Below are positions 8,414 to 16,723 of a DNA stretch of 36,500 bases, one piece after another. Under the pieces are notes generated by a model that saw nothing but the letters and a program-made list of their open reading frames with translations, ran no database searches and was not told the origin of the DNA. How positions within the stretch are numbered: position 1 is the first letter of the stretch; each line of letters starts with the position of its first letter. Location: the NCBI RefSeq assembly GCF_001528745.1, contig NZ_BCNS01000169.1, positions 1-36,500 of the forward strand, read 5' to 3'. The position numbers and the translations under genes are program-made. Origin of the DNA: Marinobacterium profundum (GTDB lineage: Bacteria > Pseudomonadota > Gammaproteobacteria > Pseudomonadales > Balneatricaceae).

Positions 8414-9901
8414 ATGGAAAATTTTTCTGAAGTACTCTCGATATTCTTGAGTGTCGATAACTTTGTTGCGATCGCTGTTGGCGTTTTGGTCGGAGTGGTG
8501 GTGGGCGCCATTCCAGGCCTGACCGCCACCATGGCCGTAGCATTGGCACTGCCATTTACCTTTTCTATGGAGCCGGTGACGGCGATTTTGCTGCTGATCG
8601 GTATCTATAAAGGTGGCATGTACGGCGGTTCTATTACTGCCATCCTGATCCGGACCCCTGGCTCGCCCGCGTCGGCGTGCACGCTACTTGATGGTTATCC
8701 GCTGGCGCAGCAAGGGCATGCGAAGAAGGCACTTAAAACGGCGCTCTATTCGTCTTGCGTGGCTGACGTTATCTCCAATATTTCGCTTATCTTCTTCGCC
8801 GGTTACTTGGCCAAGATCGCGTTGAATTTCGGTCCTCCGGAATATTTTTGGCTGATTTGCTTCTCGCTGACGATAATCATTTCAGTCTCCGGCGACTCGG
8901 TGGTTAAAGGCCTGATTGCTGCAGGGCTCGGGATTATCGTCTCTACTATCGGCCTGGATGCTGTCTATGGCTCCCAACGGCTGACGTTCGACAGTTATAA
9001 CCTGATGGACAGGGTCTCCTTTGTGCCGCTATTGATTGGCCTATTCGCGATTCCTGAGATCATCGAGTTCTATACCAGCAAGGTGGGGCCGCAGATACGC
9101 TCGGCGGTATCGGGTGCGTCGCTGACGCTGGCCGAGTGTAAACGTTGTTTAAAGAGCGTTATCCGCGGTAGCTTAATAGGTGTCATCATCGGAGCAATTC
9201 CCGGCACTGGTGCGACGGCTGCGGCCTTTATCTCTTACAGCGAAGCAAAGCGAAAGTCACCGAACAAACATAATTTCGGCAAGGGTGAGATTGAAGGTGT
9301 CGCCGCGGCGGAAGCCGGCAATAACGGCGTCGCAGGGGCCACCCTGATACCGCTGCTTTCGCTGGGGATACCTGGTGATGTAATTACAGCGATTATTCTT
9401 GGCGCCTTCATGATCCACGGGCTGACACCGGGGCCGGTGCTGTTTCAAGAGAACTTGAGCCTGGTTTATGCGCTATTCTGCGGTATTCTACTTAGCTCCG
9501 TTGTGCTGCTGCTGGTGGGCAACGCTGCTATCCGATACTTCTCCCTGATTGCAGATATACCTAAGGCCATCCTGCTGCCGATCGTACTGATGTTCTGCGT
9601 TTACGGCGCGTACGCCGTAAACAACAGTACCTTCGATATTGGTTTGATGCTGCTGTTCGGGCTGCTCGGTTTTGTCTTCAATCGCACAGGAATCGTGGCA
9701 GCCCCCTTCCTGATTGGCTTCATTCTCGGGCCGATGTTCGAAGACAACCTGCGCCGCACGCTGCTTATCAGCAAGGGTGATCCGTCGGTATTTTTCCGCG
9801 GCCCCATCGCTTGGTTTTTTATCGCGCTGACCGTAGCCTCGTTGTTGTTCGCCGTTCACCGTTACTGGAAAAATCGACTTGTGGATGTGCCGGCGCAATG
9901 A
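8414..9901 (+). CDS. tctA: Tripartite tricarboxylate transporter large membrane subunit (TctA)
   Basis: The 495-residue polytopic protein carries the two conserved TctA loops, VGAIPGLTATMAVALALPF near residues 30-48 and IGAIPGTGATAAAFISY near 261-277. It also has GIYKGGMYGGSITAILIRTPG and SLGIPGDVITAIILGAFMIHG. Length is normal (about 500). It forms the permease channel of the secondary, cation-driven transporter in the inner membrane, with TctB and the periplasmic TctC. The ATG at 8414 follows a weak AGG. The operon ends at the hairpin at 9910. Confidence 0.92.
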   Translation: MENFSEVLSIFLSVDNFVAIAVGVLVGVVVGAIPGLTATMAVALALPFTFSMEPVTAILLLIGIYKGGMYGGSITAILIRTPGSPASACTLLDGYPLAQQGHAKKALKTALYSSCVADVISNISLIFFAGYLAKIALNFGPPEYFWLICFSLTIIISVSGDSVVKGLIAAGLGIIVSTIGLDAVYGSQRLTFDSYNLMDRVSFVPLLIGLFAIPEIIEFYTSKVGPQIRSAVSGASLTLAECKRCLKSVIRGSLIGVIIGAIPGTGATAAAFISYSEAKRKSPNKHNFGKGEIEGVAAAEAGNNGVAGATLIPLLSLGIPGDVITAIILGAFMIHGLTPGPVLFQENLSLVYALFCGILLSSVVLLLVGNAAIRYFSLIADIPKAILLPIVLMFCVYGAYAVNNSTFDIGLMLLFGLLGFVFNRTGIVAAPFLIGFILGPMFEDNLRRTLLISKGDPSVFFRGPIAWFFIALTVASLLFAVHRYWKNRLVDVPAQ

Positions 9902-9909
9902 ATGAAAAT

Positions 9910-9954
9910 GGTGGCCTGGCACCGATCTTGGGCCAGGACCCACCGCTCCTTTTT
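9910..9954 (+). terminator. Intrinsic terminator of tctCBA
   Basis: GGTGGCCTGGC at 9910-9920 pairs with GCCAGG and CCACC at 9932-9944, with a 2-nt bulge and an 11-nt loop. Five T residues follow at 9950-9954. It sits 9 bp after the tctA stop codon. Confidence 0.75.
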
Positions 9955-10487
9955 ATATAAGAGCGTTGTTAAAGGGGAGCTGGGTAAGAATCTGTGATGG
10001 AGTGAGCGTGCTAATCGGTCGCCACTGTGATGTTATAGCCGTAGCGGTGCTGAGGGTCTTAGTGTGGGACTGTTGCGTGCCCTGTAGGCGGAGAACCTCA
10101 AGCTCGATCCGGCCTAGGTCTAAGCTCTTTCTCAACCAGACGTAGACCCTGCCAGTGCGGCAGCCATCGGCCTGCTCGGCGTGCTCGATCAGGAAGTCCT
10201 TGAGCTGTGGCAGGGCGGATGGAGAAAGTTTGGTCCGAGCCCGGGCGAAGGCCAGTTCGGAAACTGTCCGCTCCAACTGCGCTTGCTGTCGCAAGAGGTC
10301 AAAGAACTGATCCAGCTCGGCCTAGGCGCTCTTGCACAGGCCGGTGAGCATGACGGCGATGAGTGACTGTAGCGGCAGCTTGCGCTGGCGCGTGAAGGTG
10401 TTGGGATGTTCGGGATGCCGCGCCATTTGGCGGGACTCCTCGGAATGGAGATAGGGGGAAATCGGCGAAGATGTCGGATAAGGACAT
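9953..10487 (-). pseudogene. IS4-family transposase remnant
   Basis: The minus strand reads as the N terminus of an IS4-type transposase: MSLSDIFADFPLS, then, after a frame change, MARHPEHPNTFTRQRKLPL and SLIAVMLTGLCKS. An in-frame TAG lies at 10322-10324, and the frame then continues as AELDQFFDLLRQQAQLE and SELAFARARTKLSPSALPQL. The likeness ends near FLIEHAEQ (about 10190). The remaining open frame down to 9953 is unlike the family or may be a rearranged end. The DDE domain is missing. The premature stop, the frameshift and the truncation make this clearly inactive. Confidence 0.75.
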
Positions 10488-10849
10488 GGTGATGGATGGT
10501 CAACTTTTTACAGCGTCCCGATTTGTCTGAAGGGCCCGACGTACAGTAATCTTCGCAGCCAATTGCTAATCAGAATGCACTCAAGAAACCACGTAACACA
10601 CGCAGGCAGTGTCTCTAAGCTGCGCTACGAAGCGTGTGGCGGGCAATGGAGTTAGGTCGAGCACAGAGGCGGTAAACTTGGGAGACGCCTTCGGCGGCGA
10701 CGTCCGGACCAGAGCGTTTGCCGAACGCTACTTCCAAGTCCAGCACACTGACCTGCTCTTCGCGGATGACGCCATCTTTATACGATCTGATTCTATGTTT
10801 GGTCCACCGATGCTGGTCGTACTGATAGCTGCTGTTGGGCACTCCTCAA

Positions 10850-11330
10850 GCACTAGCTGCAGCTCGAATTTGAGTTTTTCCTGTCAGCAGAAGTGCGCCT
10901 GGGTCCACCTGCTCTTACCCGCCTCGTAGTGCTTGCCGTGACGTAGCAAGAAAGCCTCTAATCGCTGACGTACCTGCTGCTCTTCATATCCTCACCTGCT
11001 CGGTACAGGCTAGACAGTGACTTCGAATCCCGCCTGTCGGTCTTGACAGGATCGCCCGGACGCGTCGGAATCATTCAGTGAGCGACAATGTCACACTGAT
11101 GCCCGAGTTGGGTGATCTGCCGATAGAGGCGGTATCAGCAAGGGCCCGCTTCGTAACAGAACGCGGGCACTTCACCCGCTGAGTTGAGCCGCTTGACCCG
11201 TTTACTGACGGCATCGGGTGTGTTCGGAATTTTCCTGTAATACACAAGTTTGCTCCGGCGCGCTTGAACAATCGCCACTGGAATGCTGCCTTTGTGTGTC
11301 GAGGCCGCTGTCTAAGCTAAAGTTGTCCAT
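10850..11330 (-). pseudogene. IS110-family transposase remnant (second type)
   Basis: Fragments in shifting minus-strand frames resemble an IS110 transposase different from the one at 70-696. IPNTPDAVSKRVKRLN, FCYEAGPC, YRLYRQITQLGH and PGDPVKTDRRD lie around 11040-11235. RQRLEAFLLRHGKHYEAG and RWTQAHF follow around 10900-10965, then QEKLKFEL near 10870. The conserved Glu of CYEAG and Asp of KTDRRD survive. Several stops and frame changes interrupt the gene and a segment between DRRD and the RQRLEAF part is deleted. Sequence from about 10500 to 10850 may be its decayed C terminus but is not recognisable. Confidence 0.65.
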
Positions 11331-11412
11331 GCCTGCCCACCTTGATTATTGTTCTGTGTTTGAAGGCTTAACGCTCTTACAAGCGTAATCCACTCGCTCG
11401 AGGTCGGGCAGG

Positions 11413-13275
11413 TCAATTCATTATGTCTAGGTAAGGGTTATTCGGCGGGATCTCATCGAACATTAGGCTTGGGGACTGCAATAGATATCCATACAAACGG
11501 CGTGATTTGCGAGGTCCCGTCACTTCACAGGTCCAGATATTCAGCCCGGTGGGCTGCTTGCGGTGTAGCTGTAGTTTCTCGAAGCGTTTCTGTATCCACT
11601 GCCAACCCTGCTGATTATCTTCCTTGGCGTAGACGGCGATTTGGGGGTGCTCCTGCGCATAGCGTTGGAACACGCCCGGGCTGACCAGGAACACAGTATC
11701 GGCCACGGTATGTATCAGAGCCTTGGCATCATTGATGATCAGCTTTCGTGACTGGATGCCTTGCTTCAGCCAGGACATGAAATGTTCGCCCGAAGGCTGC
11801 TCTGCCGCAGTTTTTGGTGAGGCTTCCGGTGCGGGCGGCTTTGGTACTAGCTCGTTCGCGTTGAGCGCCGTATTCGCTGAATCAGCAGGCTGAGGAAGTG
11901 ATGTGGTCGCGGAGTTCAGATCGGGCAGATCGAACACTGAGAGCAGATCCTCAATTACGTTGGATTGACCCCCTGCGTTCTTGGTTGAATTTGATGCAGT
12001 CTCGTTCGCAAGCGTCTGATTGGAATCCTGCTGAAATGGCGTACCGGGCGGGGCGGTGGCGGCTGTACCAATAACGGGGTCAACTTTGGGGTCGTCATCG
12101 GTTGTACAGGCCGCCTCGTCGACCGGTGTCTCCACCGCTACGGTGCCGGTGAACGGCTCCGGGCGTTGGGTCGCCTCCCAGATCAGGGCCGGCGCCAGCC
12201 GCAACAGCGTGAAGCTATGCGACCAGCCGGTTGCGCTGGTGATGGTGGCTTTCCAGATCGCTTTGCCCTCAGGCGTCGGTTGCAAGATGGCGTGGTCCTG
12301 CAGCACATCAAACACCGCCGAGTTGTTCGCCGGTATGCCGTCTACACCCTGTGACAGCAAGTGCGCGCGCAGCTTGTCGGAGACGGTTTTGCTGACCAGC
12401 CAGAGGGCGTCCTGGGTCAGCCAGCCATCCGAGGCCTGGGGTTGGTTCAGCTTCAGTTCTTCCCTGAGCAGGTAGCGCAGGCCATCGAGCAGTTTGCGCT
12501 GGAGCGAGTGTTTCGGTGCCGCCATGGCTTTGGCCGGGTCGCCCCCCAGCTCTTGGGCCACAGAAGCGCGGTCGGCCTGGCTGACCAGATCTCCCAATAC
12601 GCCCGCATGTTCGTACTGACCGGCCAGGACATAGAGCAGCGCAGACCAGAGCGCCGGATAGCCACTGAGCCAGTCGAGGATGTGGCGATCAAGTAACTGG
12701 TGGTAGAGCAGCCCGGCGGCCGCACTGTGCAGGCGGTACGCCCGGTCATCGCGGTAACGGAAACGATACGGCTGTTGCAGCGGACCGTGCCAGGGATGCC
12801 AGCGGGCTCCGTCCTCATATTCGACGTGCAGGTCGACGGCAATCTTGCCGATATCATGCAGCAGCGCCGCGTACGCCGTGGCGGCCGTCCAGGCTTCGGA
12901 CTGTGCGGCCTGGTCTTCCGGCGTCGCGCCGGCAGGCAGCAAGTAGGAGTGCCGCAGTTTGAGTGCATAGGCTACGATCTCCAAACCGTGGTCGAGCATG
13001 CCGCCGTGGTAGGCATGATGATGGCTTTCAGAGGCGGGGAATTGCTGCACAAGCTCGGCGTAGCGCTCAAGAGGCGTGCGGTATAGCCAGGCGAACTGCT
13101 GGTGCGACAGGGCGGTGCGCTGCCAGATGTGCTCCAGCAACTTCTCGCGGCGTGGCGTGGTCAGCAACGAGGCCGCCGATTCCGGCCGGATCAGCCCATT
13201 GGTCAATTCCGTGAGCGGGGTAGGCGATGTATCGGCAGATGGAAATACCCTTTTACGTTGCAGCAGCGAGAGCAT
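11413..13275 (-). CDS. traI: MOBH-family relaxase TraI (PFGI-1-class ICE)
   Basis: The 620-residue protein has an N-terminal TraI_2 relaxase domain with the HD-type metal site: HHHAYHGGMLDH near residues 85-96 and LLHDIGK near 138-144. A low-complexity linker (about 395-490) follows. The C-terminal TraI_2_C domain (about 498-610) contains HFMSWLKQGIQSRKLIIND and the YGYLLQSP end. MOBH relaxases nick the element at oriT and lead the strand to the coupling protein. Length fits ICE TraI proteins (about 600-650). GGAGA sits six bases before ATG 13275. It is the last conjugation gene leftwards. In complete relatives an integrase and tRNA attachment site usually follow, but here only transposase debris is found. 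Confidence 0.92.
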   Translation of the reverse strand: MLSLLQRKRVFPSADTSPTPLTELTNGLIRPESAASLLTTPRREKLLEHIWQRTALSHQQFAWLYRTPLERYAELVQQFPASESHHHAYHGGMLDHGLEIVAYALKLRHSYLLPAGATPEDQAAQSEAWTAATAYAALLHDIGKIAVDLHVEYEDGARWHPWHGPLQQPYRFRYRDDRAYRLHSAAAGLLYHQLLDRHILDWLSGYPALWSALLYVLAGQYEHAGVLGDLVSQADRASVAQELGGDPAKAMAAPKHSLQRKLLDGLRYLLREELKLNQPQASDGWLTQDALWLVSKTVSDKLRAHLLSQGVDGIPANNSAVFDVLQDHAILQPTPEGKAIWKATITSATGWSHSFTLLRLAPALIWEATQRPEPFTGTVAVETPVDEAACTTDDDPKVDPVIGTAATAPPGTPFQQDSNQTLANETASNSTKNAGGQSNVIEDLLSVFDLPDLNSATTSLPQPADSANTALNANELVPKPPAPEASPKTAAEQPSGEHFMSWLKQGIQSRKLIINDAKALIHTVADTVFLVSPGVFQRYAQEHPQIAVYAKEDNQQGWQWIQKRFEKLQLHRKQPTGLNIWTCEVTGPRKSRRLYGYLLQSPSLMFDEIPPNNPYLDIMN

Positions 13276-13383
13276 CTATATCTCCATTCGGCAGACCGGC
13301 AGGGGAGCCTTTTGGCCTTTTCGGGTAGGGCCTTTCCCCTTGCCCCCATTCCATTATCCATTCAGGGCCCTTTACCATTTTGC

Positions 13384-13414
13384 TTTGCTAAGCCCTTTGC
13401 TAAGCCCTTTGCTA
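13384..13414. repeat. 12-bp direct tandem repeat upstream of traI
   Basis: TTTGCTAAGCCC occurs at 13384-13395 and 13396-13407, followed by TTTGCTA at 13408-13414. It lies in the 355-bp gap between traI and prlF, which otherwise holds pyrimidine-rich runs and no convincing gene. Direct repeats next to a relaxase gene can mark an oriT or a regulator site, but nothing here proves either. Confidence 0.7.
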
Positions 13415-13576
13415 TAGGGCAATGCTGGGGTGCTCGGCCATGATCAATGGGTTTTGCAGCGCGCCGTATTGCGAGCAGAAGGCAGGCTGTTTCGGGTATA
13501 GGATGCGGTCTTTCATGGCAGCTCGGATACCGATATGCACCAATACGACGGACAGGATCGAGGTCAAATTGACAAG

Positions 13577-13594
13577 GTAAGGAATTTTTCTTAC
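13577..13594. promoter_or_regulatory. Putative autoregulatory operator of prlF-yhaV
   Basis: GTAAGGAATTTTTCTTAC is an 18-bp palindrome with one mismatched pair, 36 bp before the prlF start. AbrB-type antitoxins commonly repress their own promoter through such sites, so this is a candidate operator. Confidence 0.5.
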
Positions 13595-13630
13595 TCTTTG
13601 GGCATGCAAAATACCTACAGGAGCGCGATC

Positions 13631-13951
13631 ATGCCCGGTATTCATGAAGTGGCTACACTGACGTCCAAGGGGCAGATTACGTTGCCCAAGCCGATCCGGC
13701 AGGCACTGGGACTCGATGCCGGCAGCAAGGTTGCTTTCGATCTCGGGGAAAACGGGCAGGTTGTGGTTACACGCGCGGGCGCGGAATACGAAGATCCGGC
13801 CATTGGAGCCTTCCTTGACCTGCTGGCCAGTGACATCCAGGCCGGTCGTCATGTCCAGACACTCCCGGAGGATCTAGCGCAGGCGATGCTGGCACAGGCC
13901 GGTCGCAGCGTCGACCTGGATGAGGAAATCCAGGGTGACGTGGTGATCTGA
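13631..13951 (+). CDS. prlF: PrlF-type antitoxin, AbrB/SpoVT fold
   Basis: The 106-residue protein has an N-terminal swapped-hairpin AbrB domain (residues 5-45, ATLTSKGQITLPKPIRQALG, then GSKVAFDL). An acidic C-terminal tail probably contacts the toxin. The frame opens upstream to 13535, but AGGAG seven bases before ATG 13631 and the family start favour the shorter form. The stop overlaps the start of yhaV (TGATG), the usual arrangement for an antitoxin-toxin pair. PrlF neutralises the YhaV ribonuclease and should repress the operon. In this ICE class the pair sits between DUF3742 and the relaxase and may stabilise the element. Confidence 0.88.
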   Translation: MPGIHEVATLTSKGQITLPKPIRQALGLDAGSKVAFDLGENGQVVVTRAGAEYEDPAIGAFLDLLASDIQAGRHVQTLPEDLAQAMLAQAGRSVDLDEEIQGDVVI

Positions 13952-14409
13952 TGCGACAGCAGGGATGGACACTGTTATTCCACGACTGTGTGGTTGAGCA
14001 ATTGCAGAAGCTGCATGTGGCGGCGAAGCGTACCGAGCAGAAGGATCCGACAGGCTTCGAGTCCAATGCGAACGTTAAGCTGTTCCGGGCGCTAAGCCAG
14101 CTGATATTGGAGGTGGTACCGAGTGATCCTGCTCGGGACGAGTACCGTCAGGGCAATACGCTGGGGTCAGCCTATCGACATTGGCGTCGGGCCAAGATCG
14201 GGAGGCGCTTTCGGCTGTTCTTCCGCTATGATTCGAAGGCGAAAATCATCATCTTCGCCTGGGTCAATGATGAGCAGACGCTACGGTCAGCGGGCAGCAA
14301 GTCCGATCCGTACGCGGTCTTCGAGAAAATGCTGGGTCGCGGCCATCCACCCACGGATTGGGAGGCTTTGAAAGCCGCCAGCCACGAGAATTGGAGTAAA
14401 CCGCCGTAA
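13951..14409 (+). CDS. yhaV: YhaV-family ribonuclease toxin
   Basis: The 152-residue protein fits the YhaV family in length and sequence: GWTLLFHDCVVEQLQKL near 5-21, LGSAYRHWRRAKIGRRFRLF near 68-87, IIIFAWVNDEQTLRSAGS near 96-113, and DPYAVFEKML. YhaV is a ribosome-associated RNase of the RelE-like fold that blocks translation when PrlF is lost. Translation is coupled to prlF by the 1-nt overlap of stop and start. The frame looks complete. Confidence 0.9.
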   Translation: MRQQGWTLLFHDCVVEQLQKLHVAAKRTEQKDPTGFESNANVKLFRALSQLILEVVPSDPARDEYRQGNTLGSAYRHWRRAKIGRRFRLFFRYDSKAKIIIFAWVNDEQTLRSAGSKSDPYAVFEKMLGRGHPPTDWEALKAASHENWSKPP

Positions 14410-14452
14410 CTCTAAGCAGCAACACTGTTAAGGAAGACAGCAGGTGACGACC

Positions 14453-14821
14453 ATGAACACGAAAATTCATATCAGTAACGCAGAGCGTTTTGGCTGCTGG
14501 CTTGGTCGAGGATGGCGCGGTTATCTTCGCCGCGAGCGGCAGGTTTCGGGCTGGCTGGTAGAACAAGGATTGCCTGAGCGAGCAGGTCTCGTGTTGTCGT
14601 GGATCGCCAAGCTCGTCGTTCTGGGCGTGCTGCTGTATGCCGCGTTCTGGTTGGCGCTGTTGATTGTGTTTGCGGTGGTTGCCGCCTTGATTGCAAAGCA
14701 ACGCAATCCGCTTGATGAAGATGAGTGGCAATTCGCTGATCTGAATGAACTCCGAAAAAAACCGGGTTATGATCCGAACCTCTATAACGACACTTCACAC
14801 GACCTGTACGAAGACGATTGA
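14453..14821 (+). CDS. DUF3742 family membrane protein
   Basis: The 122-residue protein matches DUF3742 of PFGI-1-like ICEs. The start has NAERFGCWLGRGWRGYLRRE, a long hydrophobic region with one or two membrane helices spans about residues 48-80, and the C terminus is acidic (SHDLYEDD). A GTG at 14444 would add three residues; the ATG at 14453 with AGGTG upstream is preferred. Function is unknown. It follows yhaV by 43 bp in the same direction and converges on traG. Confidence 0.8.
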   Translation: MNTKIHISNAERFGCWLGRGWRGYLRRERQVSGWLVEQGLPERAGLVLSWIAKLVVLGVLLYAAFWLALLIVFAVVAALIAKQRNPLDEDEWQFADLNELRKKPGYDPNLYNDTSHDLYEDD

Positions 14822-14837
14822 GGCGCTGCGGCGCCTC
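14820..14837. terminator. Hairpin between convergent DUF3742 and traG genes
   Basis: GAGGCGC-TGCG-GCGCCTC forms a perfect 7-bp stem with a 4-nt loop between the two stop codons. There is no strong T-run on either side, so termination is likely but not certain. It could serve both directions. Confidence 0.55.
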
Positions 14838-14838
14838 G

Positions 14839-16359
14839 CTATTTCAGCTTGCCACCTGAAATGGCTCCAGCACCTTGACCTCCCGCTTGCGTAGATCCCT
14901 TGGTACCCTCCGAGAGTGCTTGAATCGCGTAACCTGCACGAATACCGACCCAGCTTAGTGCTGCGACCCAGAATCCTGGCAGGACTAGGAACATCGTCGC
15001 CATCACGAAGTTCAGCAACATATCGCCGAAGGCATTGTTCAAGCCCATCACCGGATCGAAGTTGGCGTGCGGTCGGTTCCATCCCCACCCCCAGCCATAG
15101 AGCGCGTCGAGGATGGTCGAGTCAATCCAGCGCGCGAGTTGGAACCAGAAGTCGACGAAGAAGAGCGCAAACTGCACGATGCTGATCGTCACCAGGGATT
15201 TGAGGTCGTAGGTGCCGATGACAAGCACCAGCGGGATGCAGATCACCAGGGCCATCTTTAAAAATGACAGTACCATCGGTAGCGCCTGTCGCATCACGTC
15301 CATCGCTGGGAATAGACCCAGGGCTCCAATGGTCATGCCGATATCGCCGGCAACTCGGGTAACGATGTTCGACCGGGTCTTATCGATCTGGCCGCCGTAG
15401 TCGGTGTAGATGCTACCCCGATTGAGTTTCTGCTGGCGGGGGGCGGCGATCGCACGGATCACCGCGTCATCCACCGCTGTGCGGCTCAGGAAGCCGGCCC
15501 AGTTTGCCAGCCGGGTTAACAGGCCGGGATCGACCTCAGTCAGCAGGCGGGCACGCAGGCCGATGTCGCTATCGTTCCACCACTGCCGACAGGTCGGGTA
15601 GCCGGCGCCGCTCGACACCTGGGCCAGGCCGGCATCGCGGCTGCTGTCGTAAGCCCAGCCATCGCGTGGCGTGCTGGTGTGGTAGCTGTCGTAGTAGCCG
15701 TTGGTCGTAATGAAGTAAGTCGAGCCAGTCCAGCTGACATCGTGCATCTGGGCTTCGTCGAGCGACGGCCGGGTCATGAACAGTTTGGCGCGCGCCGGTC
15801 CGTAACAGTCATAGGTAAAATCTGCCACCTCCTGGGCCAGTAATGGGTCGTCGATGCGGGTGGCATCGATCTCCATGCGCATCTGTCGCAGGTCACTGCC
15901 GCAGGGGATGGCTGCCACCGAGGCACCGGTGACCCCGCGGGACAATGCATGCATGAAAGCCCACCAGACCGGTACCTTGGCACTCTGGTGATTGAGGGTG
16001 GTGAACGACTGGCTCCAGCCAGTATCGCTGGGGGCGGGCACCTGGACCTGGCACTGGCGGGAACGTGAATCGTCGAAGCGAAGGGTGTTGAGGTCGACGT
16101 CGATAAAGGGCATGCCGGCAAACAGGATCACCACGATGGCCACCCAGACCCGGTTCTCGATGCGCATGGCTGATAAGACGCCCTTGTTGCCTTCATCGGC
16201 ACCTTCGCTGCGAGCCTTGAGCCATTCCTGGAGGATGATGGCAATGAAGGGCAGGGCGAACACGCCGCTTGCAACCAGGACCGACCAGATGCCGTTGTGG
16301 ACGATCCAGCCCACGAGGGTGAGGTAGTACTCCAGGTAATCGGTGGTATAGAGCGTCAT
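14839..16359 (-). CDS. traG: Conjugal transfer protein TraG (N-terminal-type, mating-pair stabilisation)
   Basis: The 506-residue protein has N-terminal membrane helices (about 17-42 and 67-85), a long periplasmic loop (about 90-330) and a second group of helices (about 345-480). It corresponds to the TraG_N domain without the large C-terminal part seen in F or SXT TraG, which is normal for this ICE class. It acts in mating-pair formation and stabilisation. GGAGG lies eight bases before ATG 16359; upstream codons to 16482 overlap the next gene and are rejected. It follows the small membrane gene by 13 bp. Confidence 0.85.
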   Translation of the reverse strand: MTLYTTDYLEYYLTLVGWIVHNGIWSVLVASGVFALPFIAIILQEWLKARSEGADEGNKGVLSAMRIENRVWVAIVVILFAGMPFIDVDLNTLRFDDSRSRQCQVQVPAPSDTGWSQSFTTLNHQSAKVPVWWAFMHALSRGVTGASVAAIPCGSDLRQMRMEIDATRIDDPLLAQEVADFTYDCYGPARAKLFMTRPSLDEAQMHDVSWTGSTYFITTNGYYDSYHTSTPRDGWAYDSSRDAGLAQVSSGAGYPTCRQWWNDSDIGLRARLLTEVDPGLLTRLANWAGFLSRTAVDDAVIRAIAAPRQQKLNRGSIYTDYGGQIDKTRSNIVTRVAGDIGMTIGALGLFPAMDVMRQALPMVLSFLKMALVICIPLVLVIGTYDLKSLVTISIVQFALFFVDFWFQLARWIDSTILDALYGWGWGWNRPHANFDPVMGLNNAFGDMLLNFVMATMFLVLPGFWVAALSWVGIRAGYAIQALSEGTKGSTQAGGQGAGAISGGKLK

Positions 16360-16372
16360 GCGGGCCCCTCCG

Positions 16373-16723
16373 TTAACCGACCTGCAGCAATAGGCTGCAC
16401 TCCAGCGCGGCGATCGCCAGCACGCCGGCAATTTCGGCACGGACCAGGCGCCGGCGTGAAGCCCCATCGGGCTCGCGCGCAAGCAAACGGCGGCGCATCC
16501 AGCGCCAGCCAGCGGCCGTTACCGCATAAAGGCAGAGCCGCCACAGCAGAAAATACCAGGATGCCCCCGCCAGCCAGCGTGCCCAGCCCTCGATACTGCC
16601 GAGCCGATAGATGCCGATAAGGTTGGCCGCGATGGCGGCCGCCAACAGCACTGAGGTCCAAAGCAGCGCCTTTGCCGTACGCCTACCGAACCCTTCGCGA
16701 ACGCGCCGCCTGGCGGGGTTCAT
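16373..16723 (-). CDS. Small membrane protein of the ICE transfer region
   Basis: The 116-residue basic protein has three predicted membrane segments, at about residues 18-39, 52-70 and 97-115, separated by arginine-rich loops. It overlaps the stop of the PFL_4711-type gene by 4 nt (ATGA) and precedes traG. A small membrane protein in this place is usual in PFGI-1-like elements, but its function is unknown. Confidence 0.7.
   Translation of the reverse strand: MNPARRRVREGFGRRTAKALLWTSVLLAAAIAANLIGIYRLGSIEGWARWLAGASWYFLLWRLCLYAVTAAGWRWMRRRLLAREPDGASRRRLVRAEIAGVLAIAALECSLLLQVG

Noticed and set aside
13384-13414. Tandem repeats considered as a CRISPR array
   Set aside because: The unit is 12 bp with no spacers; it is a simple tandem repeat.
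13412-13516. 34-codon minus-strand frame (MKDRILYPKQPAF...) between traI and prlF
   Set aside because: No ribosome site and no known relatives; part of a longer antisense frame to prlF.
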